From Kingdonia uniflora (lineage: Eukaryota; Streptophyta; Magnoliopsida; Ranunculales; Circaeasteraceae): DNA of 64,000 bases. This document shows, one piece after another, positions 22,101 to 32,330 of this stretch. The first letter of the stretch is position 1; each line of letters begins with the position of its first letter. The DNA is taken from the NCBI GenBank assembly GCA_014058105.1, contig JACGCM010002671.1, positions 310,001-374,000 of the forward strand, given 5' to 3'. The position numbers and the translations under genes are program-made. The notes beneath the pieces were generated by a model. That model had not been told where the DNA came from and did no database searches. It worked only from the letters and a program-made list of their open reading frames with translations.

Positions 22101-24246
22101 GATGAGAGTTTACGTCAAATTGGTATCAGAGTTAGCAAAATTCTGCGGTGATTTTTTTTATACCAACTGCTACAGTGATTTTGGCATATGTTACAAGGTT
22201 TTTTTTTGCATTGCTACAGTGTTTTGGCATTTGCTACAGTGATTTTGCTTTGCTACAATGACTTCTTCGGTTAAATTTTCTTGGAGTTCAGATTTTAAGA
22301 TCCACGAGATGGTTACGACGATCAAATAATTAAATATCAAACTCGATAAGCTAGTCGAAGCTTTGGTTTTGAAACGAACCCCCTCACTTTAAGGCCCAAT
22401 TTGGGCCAACGACAGTTTTGCCGTCCCCGATGGAAACAAAACCCCGACAATGGGTTGATCGTAGGTTCGAAAGAACAAGAGGAGTTCGCGAGTGAAGAAG
22501 ACGCAAGAGATTCTCATGTGTAGGGTTGTTCACGAGGGTGTCGTGTGGGTTGTAAATTGCTAAAATTTAACACATGCCGAAACCCACACCTGAGCCAAAC
22601 CTTGAAGTTTCTGACGCTAATGGAGGTTTTGTTTCCACCGGTAATGGAGATCGTAAAGTTTTTTTTGCAGGTTCGCAAACAGAAATGAGAGTCGCAGGGA
22701 AAAGACCAATCAGAGACGAAGAGAATACCAAAGGTCCCCATGACGTCCAGTGGATTCCTACTGTTGGAACTCCAACCGGATATTGGGACAAACCCCTAAT
22801 ATTTGACGGGTATTTAGATGATGTCATTAAGAAAGAATTCGCTGATCCATTTTGGGAGGGTTTCTTAGCTAATTTCGAGAAGCGGATACCATTGTTTATT
22901 TTATATTTGGGTGTTCTTTAATGCAGGGATGTTGGTGATAGCATTGTACCCCCGTACTTGAGTCCAACCATGGGTTACGGAAAATTTTGAGGTAGAATTC
23001 GAGGTTTGAAGACGAGTATGCCACAACAAAGAGTTTTGTGTTCCGTGGTGTTTAAAATTTGGCCGATTTCGTGGTTGAAATCTTCCAAAGACGGGATTTG
23101 ATGTGAATTGTCCTCGCATGGTCATTTCTCACCGTCTATGGTTTATTTACGTTTATGTTATTTTGATTTAAGCCTCTCTGCTAGAGAAGCTAAGTAGGTT
23201 TTATAGAGTTTCTAATTAACCCACACAAGGTTAAGAGGGTATTTTTCCCAGTTTCTAGATTATTTCTAATTAGGGTTTTCACCCCCTTATGTTCTATAAA
23301 AGGGAGGCTAGGTTCTCTATATTATTTAGTTGTTGAAGTTGAAGTTAAAAATTAGGTTTTAGTTATTTAAGTTATTTAGCTTGTGTTTTAGAGTTATATT
23401 TCTCAATTCACTAATTAGGTCTAAATTAACATAGTATATTTCTCAATTTTGCTTCTGCGTTGAGAGTCGCTCAATGTTTTTCTTCATCTATGTTTATTTC
23501 ATGGATTTATGTGCAACTTCATCTTACTATAAAAACTAGAGCTTATAGGTTTTTCTTATGTTGAATTCAGAAACTTATAGGATACCTGTACATAACTATG
23601 GATGCATGGACAATCCGTTTAGCAATGAGCCACAAACATATCTGTCTTGCATCTGACAATGAAATCAGCTTCACTCACATAAAAGCTCATGAACTCAAGG
23701 CCCAAAAGGCTAATCAATGCATTTGACCAGTTGCGGATTGGTTAGCTTATTGTTTATCTTAATGCACAGATGGACAAAGCTGAATTGCTTCGCGAAGTAA
23801 TCACTCACGTTAAGGAAATGAAAAGGATGGCAACAGAAGCGTGCAATAGCTTTGTGATCCCTATGGATGTTGACGAAGTGAGAGTCGAGCCTCATGATGA
23901 CAGAGAAGGAGGGCCTTTTTCTATAAAGGCATATCTTTGTTGTGAAGATGGACCTGATGTTCTATCCCATCTAAAACAAGCCCTTGAGGACTTCAATCTC
24001 AAAACTGTGAAAGCAGAGATCTCAACCTTGGGAGGACGGATGAAGAATGTGTTTATCATGAGAAGCTGCAAAGAAAAGAATGTTGACAATCCCGAGGTAC
24101 GACGTTTACTTGCGAATTCTGCTTACGGGGCACTGACATCTGTCTTGGATAAAATATCTGTCCAGCCAGATTTCTCACCAAGAACAACACTTCAAAGCAA
24201 AAGACGAAGAATCTCACCTTTCGATTCTTCCAGCTCGTCTTCATGA
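19150..24246 (+). CDS. bHLH transcription factor (bHLH30/32/106/107 group)
   Basis: Two exons, 19150-19443 and 23770-24246, join in phase 0 to give 256 aa; the donor is AAG|GTATAT and the acceptor CACAG|ATG. The frame is open nine bases further up, but the first ATG is at 19150. The basic region at about 68-82 (KNHSEAEKRRRERIN) has the H-E-R pattern (H71, E75, R79) of E/G-box binders. Helix 1 continues to the intron, which falls in the loop, and helix 2 is DKAELLREVITHVKEMK. Residues about 130-190 (IKAYLCCED...LKTVKAEISTLGGRMKNVF) form the ACT-like C-terminal domain typical of this group. A Ser run ends the protein. It is a nuclear regulator; Arabidopsis relatives act in vascular, root and stress responses. 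The intron is 4.3 kb because of transposons. Confidence 0.93.
19444..20151. other. First part of the bHLH intron
   Basis: AT-rich intron sequence with no recognised element. The last nine bases (TACTAGAAT, 20143-20151) may be a target duplication of the MITE pair that follows. Confidence 0.5.
20152..20919. mobile_element. MITE A with long terminal inverted repeats
   Basis: The left end (GAGAAAATGTT...CCTAAGTGCTTCTCCATTCG) is the reverse complement of the right end (...GGAGAAGTGCTTAGGAC...AACCTTTTCTC) over roughly 130 bp, broken by small gaps. The TIRs include the CTCTATCATTAAGA and GGAGATTTAATTATTCATC blocks. The interior is AT-rich and non-coding. This is a non-autonomous DNA transposon, possibly Mutator-like given the long TIRs. 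Confidence 0.75.
20975..21595. mobile_element. MITE B, same family as MITE A
   Basis: Its ends are GAGAAAAAGTTCGGTCCTAAG and the inverted CTTAGGACCAAACTTTTTCTC. They share the TIR words of MITE A (CCTAAGC, TCTATCATTAAGATCC). Only about 55 bp separate the two. TACCAGAAT follows at 21596-21604, one mismatch from the nine bases before MITE A. Confidence 0.75.
21786..23473 (+). mobile_element. Non-autonomous LTR retrotransposon in the bHLH intron
   Basis: LTRs lie at 21786-22117 and 23099-23473, both starting TGATGTGAATTGTCCTCGCAT and carrying CCCCCTTATGTT.TATAAAA. The primer-binding site TTGGTATCAGAG (from 22120) follows the 5' LTR and fits initiator tRNA-Met. A short purine tract (AAAGACGGGA) precedes the 3' LTR. 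The interior is only about 1 kb and lacks pol motifs. The 3' end of the LTR is uncertain and I find no matching target duplication (TATAT before, ATGTT after). The leader resembles that of the element in DJ-1 intron 3. Confidence 0.82.
22574..22921 (+). CDS. Unrecognised frame inside the bHLH-intron LTR element
   Basis: This 115-codon frame (MPKPTPEPNLEVSD...) lies between the LTRs. It has a proline-rich start and a middle with TPTGYWDKPLIFDGYL. I do not recognise a domain. It could be a short remnant of gag or a captured fragment, or it may not be translated. Confidence 0.25.
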   Translation: MPKPTPEPNLEVSDANGGFVSTGNGDRKVFFAGSQTEMRVAGKRPIRDEENTKGPHDVQWIPTVGTPTGYWDKPLIFDGYLDDVIKKEFADPFWEGFLANFEKRIPLFILYLGVL

Positions 24247-24726
24247 GAGAAAATTTTCCTGGTGTAGGATAAATGTTACTGCATGTGCTTCTTCTATATG
24301 ATATATATTTTGGTTTGTATGTGTGTCGGGGTTGCTTGTATTCTTGTTTTCACAATATTGATTACCATTTAACCAATATGTTCCTGAAAATTCGTTGTGA
24401 ATTGTAAACAAGGACTAGTTGCTGATGATTGAAAATATTGTAAAATGTTAATGAAAATTTGGCGTGAATCATAAACAGTGACTTATTGTTGATGATTGAA
24501 AATTTGAAAATATTGTAATTGCTTCCATGTTTATTCAAATACTCTTTAGACTTCATTTCCGACTCTAAGTGTCTGAGCAATTATGTCAAGCTCTAAAATC
24601 CGGCCAAATATTCAAGCTTGTAGGTTATGTTGTGCTGGTGTCAATTCATGAATTGCAAGGTACTACAAGTTTTACTCACTTAAAACTTTCAAGTGTAGGG
24701 ACATAGAGTGCAAAACCTTTTGGACC
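24247..24726 (+). other. bHLH 3' UTR and flank
   Basis: AT-rich sequence after the bHLH stop, with an internal imperfect repeat (TGAAAATTCGTTGTGAATTGTAAACA near 24385 and TGAAAATTTGGCGTGAATCATAAACA near 24452, each followed by TTGCTGATGATTGAAAAT or similar). No gene is supported. Confidence 0.5.
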
Positions 24727-24731
24727 AATTC
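24727..24731 (+). repeat. Target-site duplication AATTC, left
   Basis: AATTC precedes the 5' LTR and is repeated exactly at 39651-39655 after the 3' LTR. This defines one 14.9-kb insertion. Confidence 0.93.
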
Positions 24732-25275
24732 TGTAAGGACTTATTTCTAATCCCCGTACTGAGTCCGATATTCGAACTCACAAAACTCGAGTAAACATAC
24801 CGATAACCAATCAAGGACTAAAGCAAGGAGATCGTAATACAGACTTCCTCATCTACAGCTCGGGGATGACGAAACATCCAATAACATCGCACTGCAGAAA
24901 ATACTCAGATATCTATCAACAGTTCGAATACTCGCGAACACTATTAGAGATCGCATCCTCATCAACAGTTCGGAGATATCAAAACATCCTGTGACGTCGT
25001 GCTACAGAAGATACTCCTCCACTTGTCAGCAGATCGTATGTACGCGAGCATCACAGGAGATCGTATGAAGCTACAACTAAAGAATGTTAATAGATCCGTT
25101 ACAGATCAACAAGTATCAAGACGTTACAAAAGTCCACCATGAAGACTCATCAAAACCTGATATTGTAACGTTCCTCATTAATGTAACCAACGGTCATATT
25201 ATAAGACCTATAAATAAGACTAGATAGCTACGAATCAAGGGAGACTGCTCTGAGAACCTCTAAGAGATCATTTTC

Positions 25276-25306
<31 letters not shown>

Positions 25307-25489
25307 TTGTAATAGCTGGAAGTCTAAATAAACCTCTCTTTTTCTAAAATTCTCATGAGAGGTCGTGGTTTTTAACCCATTCAAGGGTTTTTCACGCAAA
25401 ATCTAGTGTTGTTTGTTTCTTAATAAAACATACTAGATTTCGAAGGTGTAAAGCGCTATTTTCGTGCAATACGAAAATAGGCTATTACA
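24732..25489 (+). repeat. 5' LTR of the Tat-type element
   Basis: Starts TGTAAGGAC and ends GGCTATTACA. It has a TATA-like CCTATAAATAAG at about 25208 and a (CT)n run at about 25279-25308. The 3' LTR has (AT)n at that place; otherwise the two are closely similar with scattered differences. Confidence 0.93.
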
Positions 25490-25565
25490 TTTGGCGTCGT
25501 CTGTGGGAACAAAGATTACACTCAGCGTTCTCCGATCTAGTTTTCACCACATTTATCTTTGAAAG

Positions 25566-26709
25566 ATGGCAAATCAAGACAAATCACACCACGCCCTGCC
25601 TGACGCTGCTGAAGGAGTGACAGATCTGCGAACGGCTGCGTAGACAGAAACTGAGCAACGGATGGAGAAACAGCTCGCCAACATGCAGGATACTATCAGG
25701 GCACTACAAGCTCAAATAACGGCAAATCCGAGACAGCAGAACGCTCTGCCCGTTGCCTAGAAAATATCAGTCCATGATCGCTTGGGGCATTAAGGTAGAA
25801 ATATCGCGCTTCCTCAGATTCAGCAAAAACCAGTCCTGCCTCGGAGTCACATCAATCCACCATTACCCGCTGGAGGGGCAATAGATCTACAACCACAAGA
25901 GGAGCAAAACAGGGAAAACCCCGAATTTCAGTCTATGACCGCATGAGAGAAGCAGCAGGGGAGCATAACCCTGCGAGGGGCCCAACAACAAGACGAGTTG
26001 TCACGTCTCGACAACACCTCACTCCAGAACAAGTGGACAAACGCATCAAAGAGCTCTTAGACGCTCAAATACTCAATGGGAGGAGCAACTATGCAAGGTT
26101 GCAGAAGAGTCCGCTCGCACAGGAGTTGCTAGACGAAGAAGTACCAACCAGTTTTTGCACTCCGACAATTCAGAAATACGAAGGGGGGGATCCTGTGGAA
26201 CACGTTCAAAAATTTCAGGATTCTTTGGGACTATATTCCTCCTCCAACCACATCCTCTGTCGTCTATTCCCGACCAGCTTAAAAGGCGAACCGCTACGAT
26301 GGTTTCATACACTGGATGAAGGCTTTATCCTCACCTACGAGCAACTTCGCGAACTGTTCGTCAAGAACTATTCACATAATGCAGACAAGGAGGAAGTCTT
26401 TACTCTTTGTTCAGTCTCAAGCAAGCGCCAGGGGAAAGGTTGGAGACATTTACCAGAAAAATGTTCGGACTAGCTCGAAAGCTCGATAACCTCGACAAAA
26501 AGATCACGATCTCCGCTTTCACCAATGCGTTACTCATAGATGGACGAGTCAAGAAACATCTAATCCTCAACAAGCCGCAGACGTTAGAGGATATGATGGA
26601 AAAGGTCATCAACTTCATCGACCTCGAAAGACTGACAACTGAAAAACAAAAACCTCAGCGCATCGCTCTATCCACCAATGATCATACCGGAAAAACGTAC
26701 TCGCAATAG
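25566..26709 (+). pseudogene. Tat-type gag, broken
   Basis: Coding starts at the ATG at 25566 (MANQDKSHH...) and is cut by early stops near 25640 and 25757. The main block, 25943-26470, has DPVEHVQKFQDSL...LFPTSLKGEPLRWFHTL...TYEQLRELF, the retrotransposon gag domain of capsid. A frame change at about 26400 moves the rest to 26407-26709 (FSLKQAPGERLETFTRKM...). No clear CCHC knuckle remains after 26709. In an intact element this would form the virus-like particle in the cytoplasm. Confidence 0.85.
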
Positions 26710-27085
26710 CAGTAAAGACTATGAAGGCGATAAGAAATGTTTCAAGTCCTATGATGATCGAACTCGCCAAGGATAAAAGAGACCAGTTCCGTGCTTACCA
26801 CAACTGACAACTACCATTACCAATATATATCCACTACTGCAAAAGGATGTGTTCTTCAAAAATGCCAATACTCTTCAACCCATACCAGGAAAATTGTACT
26901 ACATTCACCACAAGGTCCACCATCATGACACGAAACAATGTTTCGTGTTGAAACTCCTCCTCTTAAGTATATTTCCCCATGGTTGGATGCTCGAATATAT
27001 TGTGGACGTAAAAAGTTACAAAGATGGCAGCTACGAAACTAAAATCACTGTCGTCCAGACTAAGGAAGCGAATTAGGAGAGACAT

Positions 27086-27706
27086 TTGTACTTCATCAAG
27101 ACTCAGACAGTCAGCCACTCCAACAGATCCAAACACAGGCGCGCTGGACAATGCCATGATCTAACAATGGTAGATAAAGAAGTTTGTTTGTTGCCAGAAT
27201 CCAGCAGCCGACGACCTGGGATTTCTTTCGAAGACTGCGACGTACGTCACGTCAACTTCCTGCATCACGATGCTCTCGTCATCATGTTAAAAATGAAGAA
27301 CATAGTTTTGCATACAATGATGGTAGATACCGGCAGCAGCGTCGAACTACTATTCCAGAGCATGATCGACCTAATGGGTTTAGCGGACAGAGTCAAGCCA
27401 AGTGACATCAACGTCTCTGGATTCAACGGTTCCAAGGAAGAACGCGTTGGAAAAATTTCACTTCCCATCACGGCCGGACCAGTCACACTTGACGTAGTTT
27501 TTTACGTCATCAATACAAAATCCCGTTACTTGGGCATCCTAGGACGACCATGGCTGCATAACATGAAAGTTATTCCCTCCACATATCATCAAGCGCTGCG
27601 GTTCGACTGGAAAGGAGGAATCTACGAAATCAAAGGCTGCCAAAAATTAGCCCGAGCTTACGATAATACAATTGAAGCTGAACTAGCTGCAGCAGGTCCA
27701 GCATAG
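27086..27706 (+). pseudogene. Retroviral-type aspartic protease domain
   Basis: The frame has the active-site motif MMVDTGSSVELLF, a flap-like region and YLGILGRPWLHNMKVIPST, all typical of plant Ty3/gypsy protease. The protease part looks locally intact, but it is separated from gag and from RT by stops, so no complete polyprotein is possible. Confidence 0.85.
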
Positions 27707-27811
27707 CAAATACATCATTCAGTACCAGCATAACATCAGTTGTTAAGCGCCGAACCAACAGAATATATCGAGATTAACGGCACACAAAGATGAACTTACA
27801 TCGGGATCCTC

Positions 27812-28680
27812 TTGAGCACGGAGGAACGTTCAGGTCTCATACAATTCCTATCAGATAATCACGACGTTTTTGCGTGGACGTTCCACGAAATTCCAAGGAT
27901 CGATCCAGCCATGGCGTGCCACAAGCTCGAGTTGAAAGAGAAAGCAGAACCGGTTAAGCATAAGCAACGAACTCTAGCACTAGAAATAGAAGACGAAGTA
28001 AGCAAAGCGATCGACAAATTGATTGAGGTCAGTTTTATCCGTAAAGCTATTTACCCGGACTGAATCTCGAACATTGTTGCAGTTCCAAAGAAAAACGGCA
28101 AGATCAGAATCTGTGTCGACTTCACAGATCTCAATCGACACACCCCAAAAAATAGCTTTCCACTCCCAATCATCAACCATTTGCTCGATTCAACAGCCGG
28201 GCACTAACTCCTCTCTATGATGGATGCTACATCAGGGTACAATCAGATACCGCTTTTCCCTGAAGATCAAGACAAGACTGCATTCATCACCGAGCAAGGC
28301 CTGTATTGCTATAAGGTCATGCCTTTCGGCCTGAAAAATGCCGGCGCTACCTATCAGAGATTGATGATGCAAATGTTCAAAGATTAGCTCGGTAAAACAA
28401 TGAAGGTTTACATCGACAACATGATTTGCAAGAGTCTCAAGAAAGAAGACCACCTGGAAGATCTATGAACAACTTTGGAATCCTACGAACTTACAAAATG
28501 CGTTTGAATCATGATAAATGCCAGTTCGGAGTACAATCCAGGAAATTTTTGGGCCACCTCATCAGCAAATGAGGAATTGAAGCTGATCCATCACGTATAT
28601 GAGCTCTCTTGGCTATGCCTTCTCCAAAGACAAAAAAGGATGTTCAGAAACTAGTCGGGAAGATCGCAGCTTTTAACCAA
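27812..28680 (+). pseudogene. Reverse transcriptase domain, catalytic site lost
   Basis: Recognisable blocks are FAWTFHEIPRIDP, VAVPKKNGKIRICVDF.DLN, FPLP, MMDATSGYNQI, FGLKNAGATYQRLM and, at about 28405, VYIDNM. The last should be a Y-x-D-D box; the second Asp is Asn here, so polymerase activity is lost. In-frame stops occur after YPD (28061-28063), AGH (28204-28206), FKD (28385-28387) and EDL (28466-28468), and the frame drifts after 28500. Confidence 0.85.
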
Positions 28681-28681
28681 T

Positions 28682-29146
28682 TTGTGTCCAAATCATCAGA
28701 CAGATGCCAACCTCTATTCGATCTGCTTAAACAAGGTACATAGCAGGGGAAAGTCAAAGAAGGATCCCAAGATCGAGTGGACGGATAAATGCGAAGCCGC
28801 TTTCCTCGAACTCAAACAACATTTGGGTAAACCACCAGTTATGAGCACACCAACAGATGAAGAAGAGATAATAGTATACTTAGCCATCACAAATACTTCT
28901 CTCAGCTCCGTCCTCCTCCGACTCGATGAAAAGATTAAGAAACTAGTCTATTTTATCAGCAAGACGCTGACCCCTGCGAAAACAAGAAACACCAAGATCA
29001 AGAAGCTTCTTTTAGCCCTCGTCTATACGTCGCAGAAATTGAAACAATATTTCCATCCCATACTGTTCGGGTATAAACGAACTATTCACTCCGTGAAATC
29101 TTATCTAAACGCGAAAAATCTCAGCGTATTCTGTAATAGTCAGTAA
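28682..29146 (+). pseudogene. RT-linked RNase H domain
   Basis: The 154-codon frame contains EWTDKCEAAFLELKQHLGKPPVM and VYLAITNTSLSSVLLR...LVYFISKTLTPAKTRN..KIKKLLLALV, the standard RNase H segment after gypsy RT. Its end breaks down after about 29090. Confidence 0.8.
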
Positions 29147-29337
29147 CACTCGGAGAACACGACATACACTTTGGCCCACGCCACTCTGAGAAAGGTCAGG
29201 CTATAACAGATTTTATAGCTGACTTTCCAGTAGATGATCTTGATTGGGAAGAAGATGTTGATAAAAACAAAGATGAACCACTCACAGAACAGCCTGAAGA
29301 AAAGTCTGATTGGGTAACAAAGAAGGGCTGACGACTT

Positions 29338-29715
29338 TTGATGGACGGCTCCGTCGGACCAGCGGGATCAGAAGTGGGGATTGTTCTTATTACTCCTTCC
29401 AATGATCTGCTCGAAAAATCCATTCACCTCAATTTTGAAGTAAACAACAATATAGCAGAATATGAGGCATTAATTCATGGCTTGGACATGGCACTCACAC
29501 TGGGCGTAGCAGAGCTCTCTGTCTACACCGATTCATTATTGATCGTCAATCATCACGTGGGTATCTATCAAGCCAATAGGAAAATGATTGACTATGTTAC
29601 TGCAGTGGTCGAACGAATGAACAAATTTCAGAAATTTTCTATGGAACATTTACCAAGGGGAGAAAATAGACATTCAGATGCACTCGCTTACCTCGTCGGG
29701 GTCGTTGGATCATAA
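29338..29715 (+). pseudogene. Second RNase H (archaeal-like, Tat-lineage mark)
   Basis: The frame opens MDGSVGPAGSEVGIVL and continues NNNIAEYEALIHGLDMAL and VYTDSLLIVNHH, with HLPRGENRHSDALA at the end. The metal-binding D, E, D and D positions are all visible. Such an extra RNase H between RT and integrase marks the Tat branch of plant Ty3/gypsy elements. This is the best-preserved domain of the element. Confidence 0.88.
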
Positions 29716-29989
29716 GCCCGCTATTTAAAAATCGACATTGTTTCTAACCCCAGCATTAATGCCACCGTATCCAACGCCATCAATACTGGGAGCAGCGAGG
29801 AGATTGAAAGTGATTGGACAGAGCCTTTTATCAAATATATTGGAATTTATAACAAATTCGATGGCCCACTCCCAGAGGATCCTACAGAACGGCGGAGATT
29901 AATCGACAATGCCCGTAGATATATTGCCCGGGACAACCTCCTCTACAAAATATCAGTCACTGGTCCATACCTCCTCTGCCTATCCGAAA

Positions 29990-31056
29990 AAGAAGCATAA
30001 CAATTCTTGCACGATCTACACGAAGGCACATGCGGACCCCATGCTGCAGGATGATCTCTTGCTAACAGAGCACTAACGCAAGGAATGTTTTGGCCTAAGG
30101 TGAAAACTTAAGCGATTGAGTACGCACGCAAGTGTGACGCTTTCCTGCGTCACGCTCTGAAGATACGAGCCCCAACGCTCGAATTACACTCAAGCCAAGT
30201 CACCTGGCCATTCAAACAATGGGATCTCGATCTCGTAGAAGAATTTCCTACAGCACCAGGAAAATGAAAGCATTTGTTGGTCGCTACGGACTACTTCACT
30301 AAATGGGTAGAGGCAGTCCCTTTGTGTCAGGCACGAGAAGAAGAAATCATTAGATTCATTTGGGAGCACATTATCATTCGGTTCGGCATGCCGTATCTTA
30401 TCAGAATCGATAATGGCCCACAGTTCGTTGGCTCCAAAGTCGTCGCGTTGCTCAATCAACACAATATCATTCACTCCCCATCAAACCCGTACTATCCTCA
30501 AGGAAACGAACAAGCTAAAATTACTAATCGAACGATTGTGAACGGACTCAAGAAACGTTTAGATGACAAAAAAGGGAATTGGGTGAACGAGTTACCATAC
30601 GTACTTTGAGCATATCGAACAACTCCAAGAACAGCAACAAGTTGTACTCCATTCTTACTGGCCTACGGAACGGAAGCCATAATACCCACTCAGTATCATC
30701 ACCCAATACACGATCACGAGATGACAGATGAAGAAAACAAATTTTAGACCGCATGCAACCTGAATATGGTCGAAGAAACACGTGAAAAAGCCATTATCAA
30801 TCTGGGAAGATATCAGCTTGCTTTATCACGGTCTAATAACAAGCACGTTCGACATCGAGAATTCAAAATCAAGGATCTCGTTCTCAGGGAAATCCCCCAA
30901 CATCGCAAAACGCCTAATGCGGGGAAGTTAGCAGACAATTGGGAAGGTCCTTTCATAGTGATTGGCGCAAGCGGTTTGGGATCTTACGACTTTAGTACAC
31001 ATGATGGAGTGCATGTACCTAATCTATGGAATACCCGCCGACTGAAGCTGTATTGA
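29990..31056 (+). pseudogene. Integrase, catalytic glutamate lost
   Basis: Zinc-binding N-terminal pieces (FLHDLHEGTCGPHAAG) are followed by the core: ATDYFTKWVEA holds the first Asp, IRIDNGPQFVG the second, and QGNEQAKITNR should hold the catalytic Glu after QA. That Glu is Lys. Stops precede KHLL (about 30268), AYRT (about 30607) and TACN (about 30747). The C-terminal part (GKLADNWEGPFIV... to NLWNTRRLKLY) ends normally at 31056. Integration activity is not expected. Confidence 0.87.
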
Positions 31057-31182
31057 AATTAAACATGTTGTAAGTTCAGATTTCACTCAATAAAGCAAAT
31101 TTTCATCATCATGCTGCAAATCTATTTCAACATCGTACTCATCTTCATATGGTTCGTTCAAATCGACATACTACAACAATGT

Positions 31183-32050
31183 CTGCTTCATAGCTCTTCA
31201 AATACATACACGCTCTCCGAGGATCGCTTATTGAGTCATTCAATTCGATCTGGCTGAGACGTCATTTAGCTATGCAATATTTAATACATGTCCCATCACG
31301 GTCGTTATGCTCGACCTATAACCGGGATCTGCTTCATAGCTCTTTAAATATATACACGCTCTCCGAGGATCGCTTATTGAGTCAATCAATTCGATTTGGC
31401 TGAGACGTCATTTAACTGTACAATATTCAATACATGTCCCGTCACGGTCGCTCTACTCGACCTATAACCGAGATCTGCTTCATAGCCCTTCAAATATATA
31501 CATGCTCTTCGAGGATCGCTTATTGAGTCAATCAATTCGATCTGGCTTGGACGCCATTTAGTTATGCAATATTCAATACATGTCCCATCACGGTCGCTCT
31601 GCTCGACCTATAGCCGGGATCTTCTTCATAGCTCTTCAAATACATACACGCTCTCCGAGGATCGCTTATTGAGTCAATCAATTCAATCTGGCTAAGACGC
31701 CATTTAGCTATACAATATTCAATACATGTCCCATCACGGTCGCTATGCTCGACCTATAACCGTGGTCTGCTTCATAGCCCTTCAAATATATACATGCTCT
31801 TCGAGGATCGCTTATTGAGTCAATTAATTCGATTTGGCTGAGACGCCATTTAGCTATGCAATATTCAATACATGTCCCATCACGGTCGCTCTGCTCGACC
31901 TATAACTGGGATCTGCTTCATAGCTCTTCAAATACATATGCGCTCTCCAAGGATCGCTTATTGAGTCATTCAATTCGATCTGGCAAAGACGTCACTCAGC
32001 TATACAATATTTAATCACGGTCATTCAGATCGACCTGTAACGGGGACCTA
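31183..32050 (+). repeat. 146-bp tandem repeat, six copies, inside the retrotransposon
   Basis: CTGCTTCATAGC or a near match starts units at 31183, 31329, 31475, 31621, 31767 and 31913, exactly 146 bp apart. Each unit contains CGAGGATCGCTTATTGAGTC, CATGTCCC.TCACGGTCG and TCGACCTATAACCG. The sixth unit is shorter, and weak echoes continue to about 32250. Units differ by scattered substitutions but keep their length. The array lies just downstream of integrase. Confidence 0.95.
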
Positions 32051-32330
32051 CAACATATGCAATGTTGTATAAGAATTGAGGGTCGCTTATTGAGGCAATC
32101 AATTCGACTTGGCAATAATGCGACCTTCAAATATTTTATTACGATCTTTACTGTTTTGTTTAAAGTAACTTATACACGTTATACAGTTCAAATTGACTTA
32201 CAATACCACATCACTAAATTTCTATATGATCGTTCGTTGGATCACCAAATTCGATTATACTTAGAGATAATAACAATATTTGACATTTTTCTACAACAAA
32301 GGCATACTTACATTCTCATTACAAATGGAA

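Noticed and set aside
23099..23473. Promoter for an alternative bHLH transcript starting at the LTR
   Set aside because: The LTR lies 300 bp before exon 2 and has a TATA box, but exon 2 alone lacks the basic region and no leader or splice evidence supports it.
27184..27486. Frames overlapping the Tat protease
   Set aside because: They are out-of-frame shadows of the DTGSS-containing protease.
31183..32050. CRISPR-like array in the Tat element
   Set aside because: The whole 146-bp unit is repeated without variable spacers, so it is a tandem repeat.
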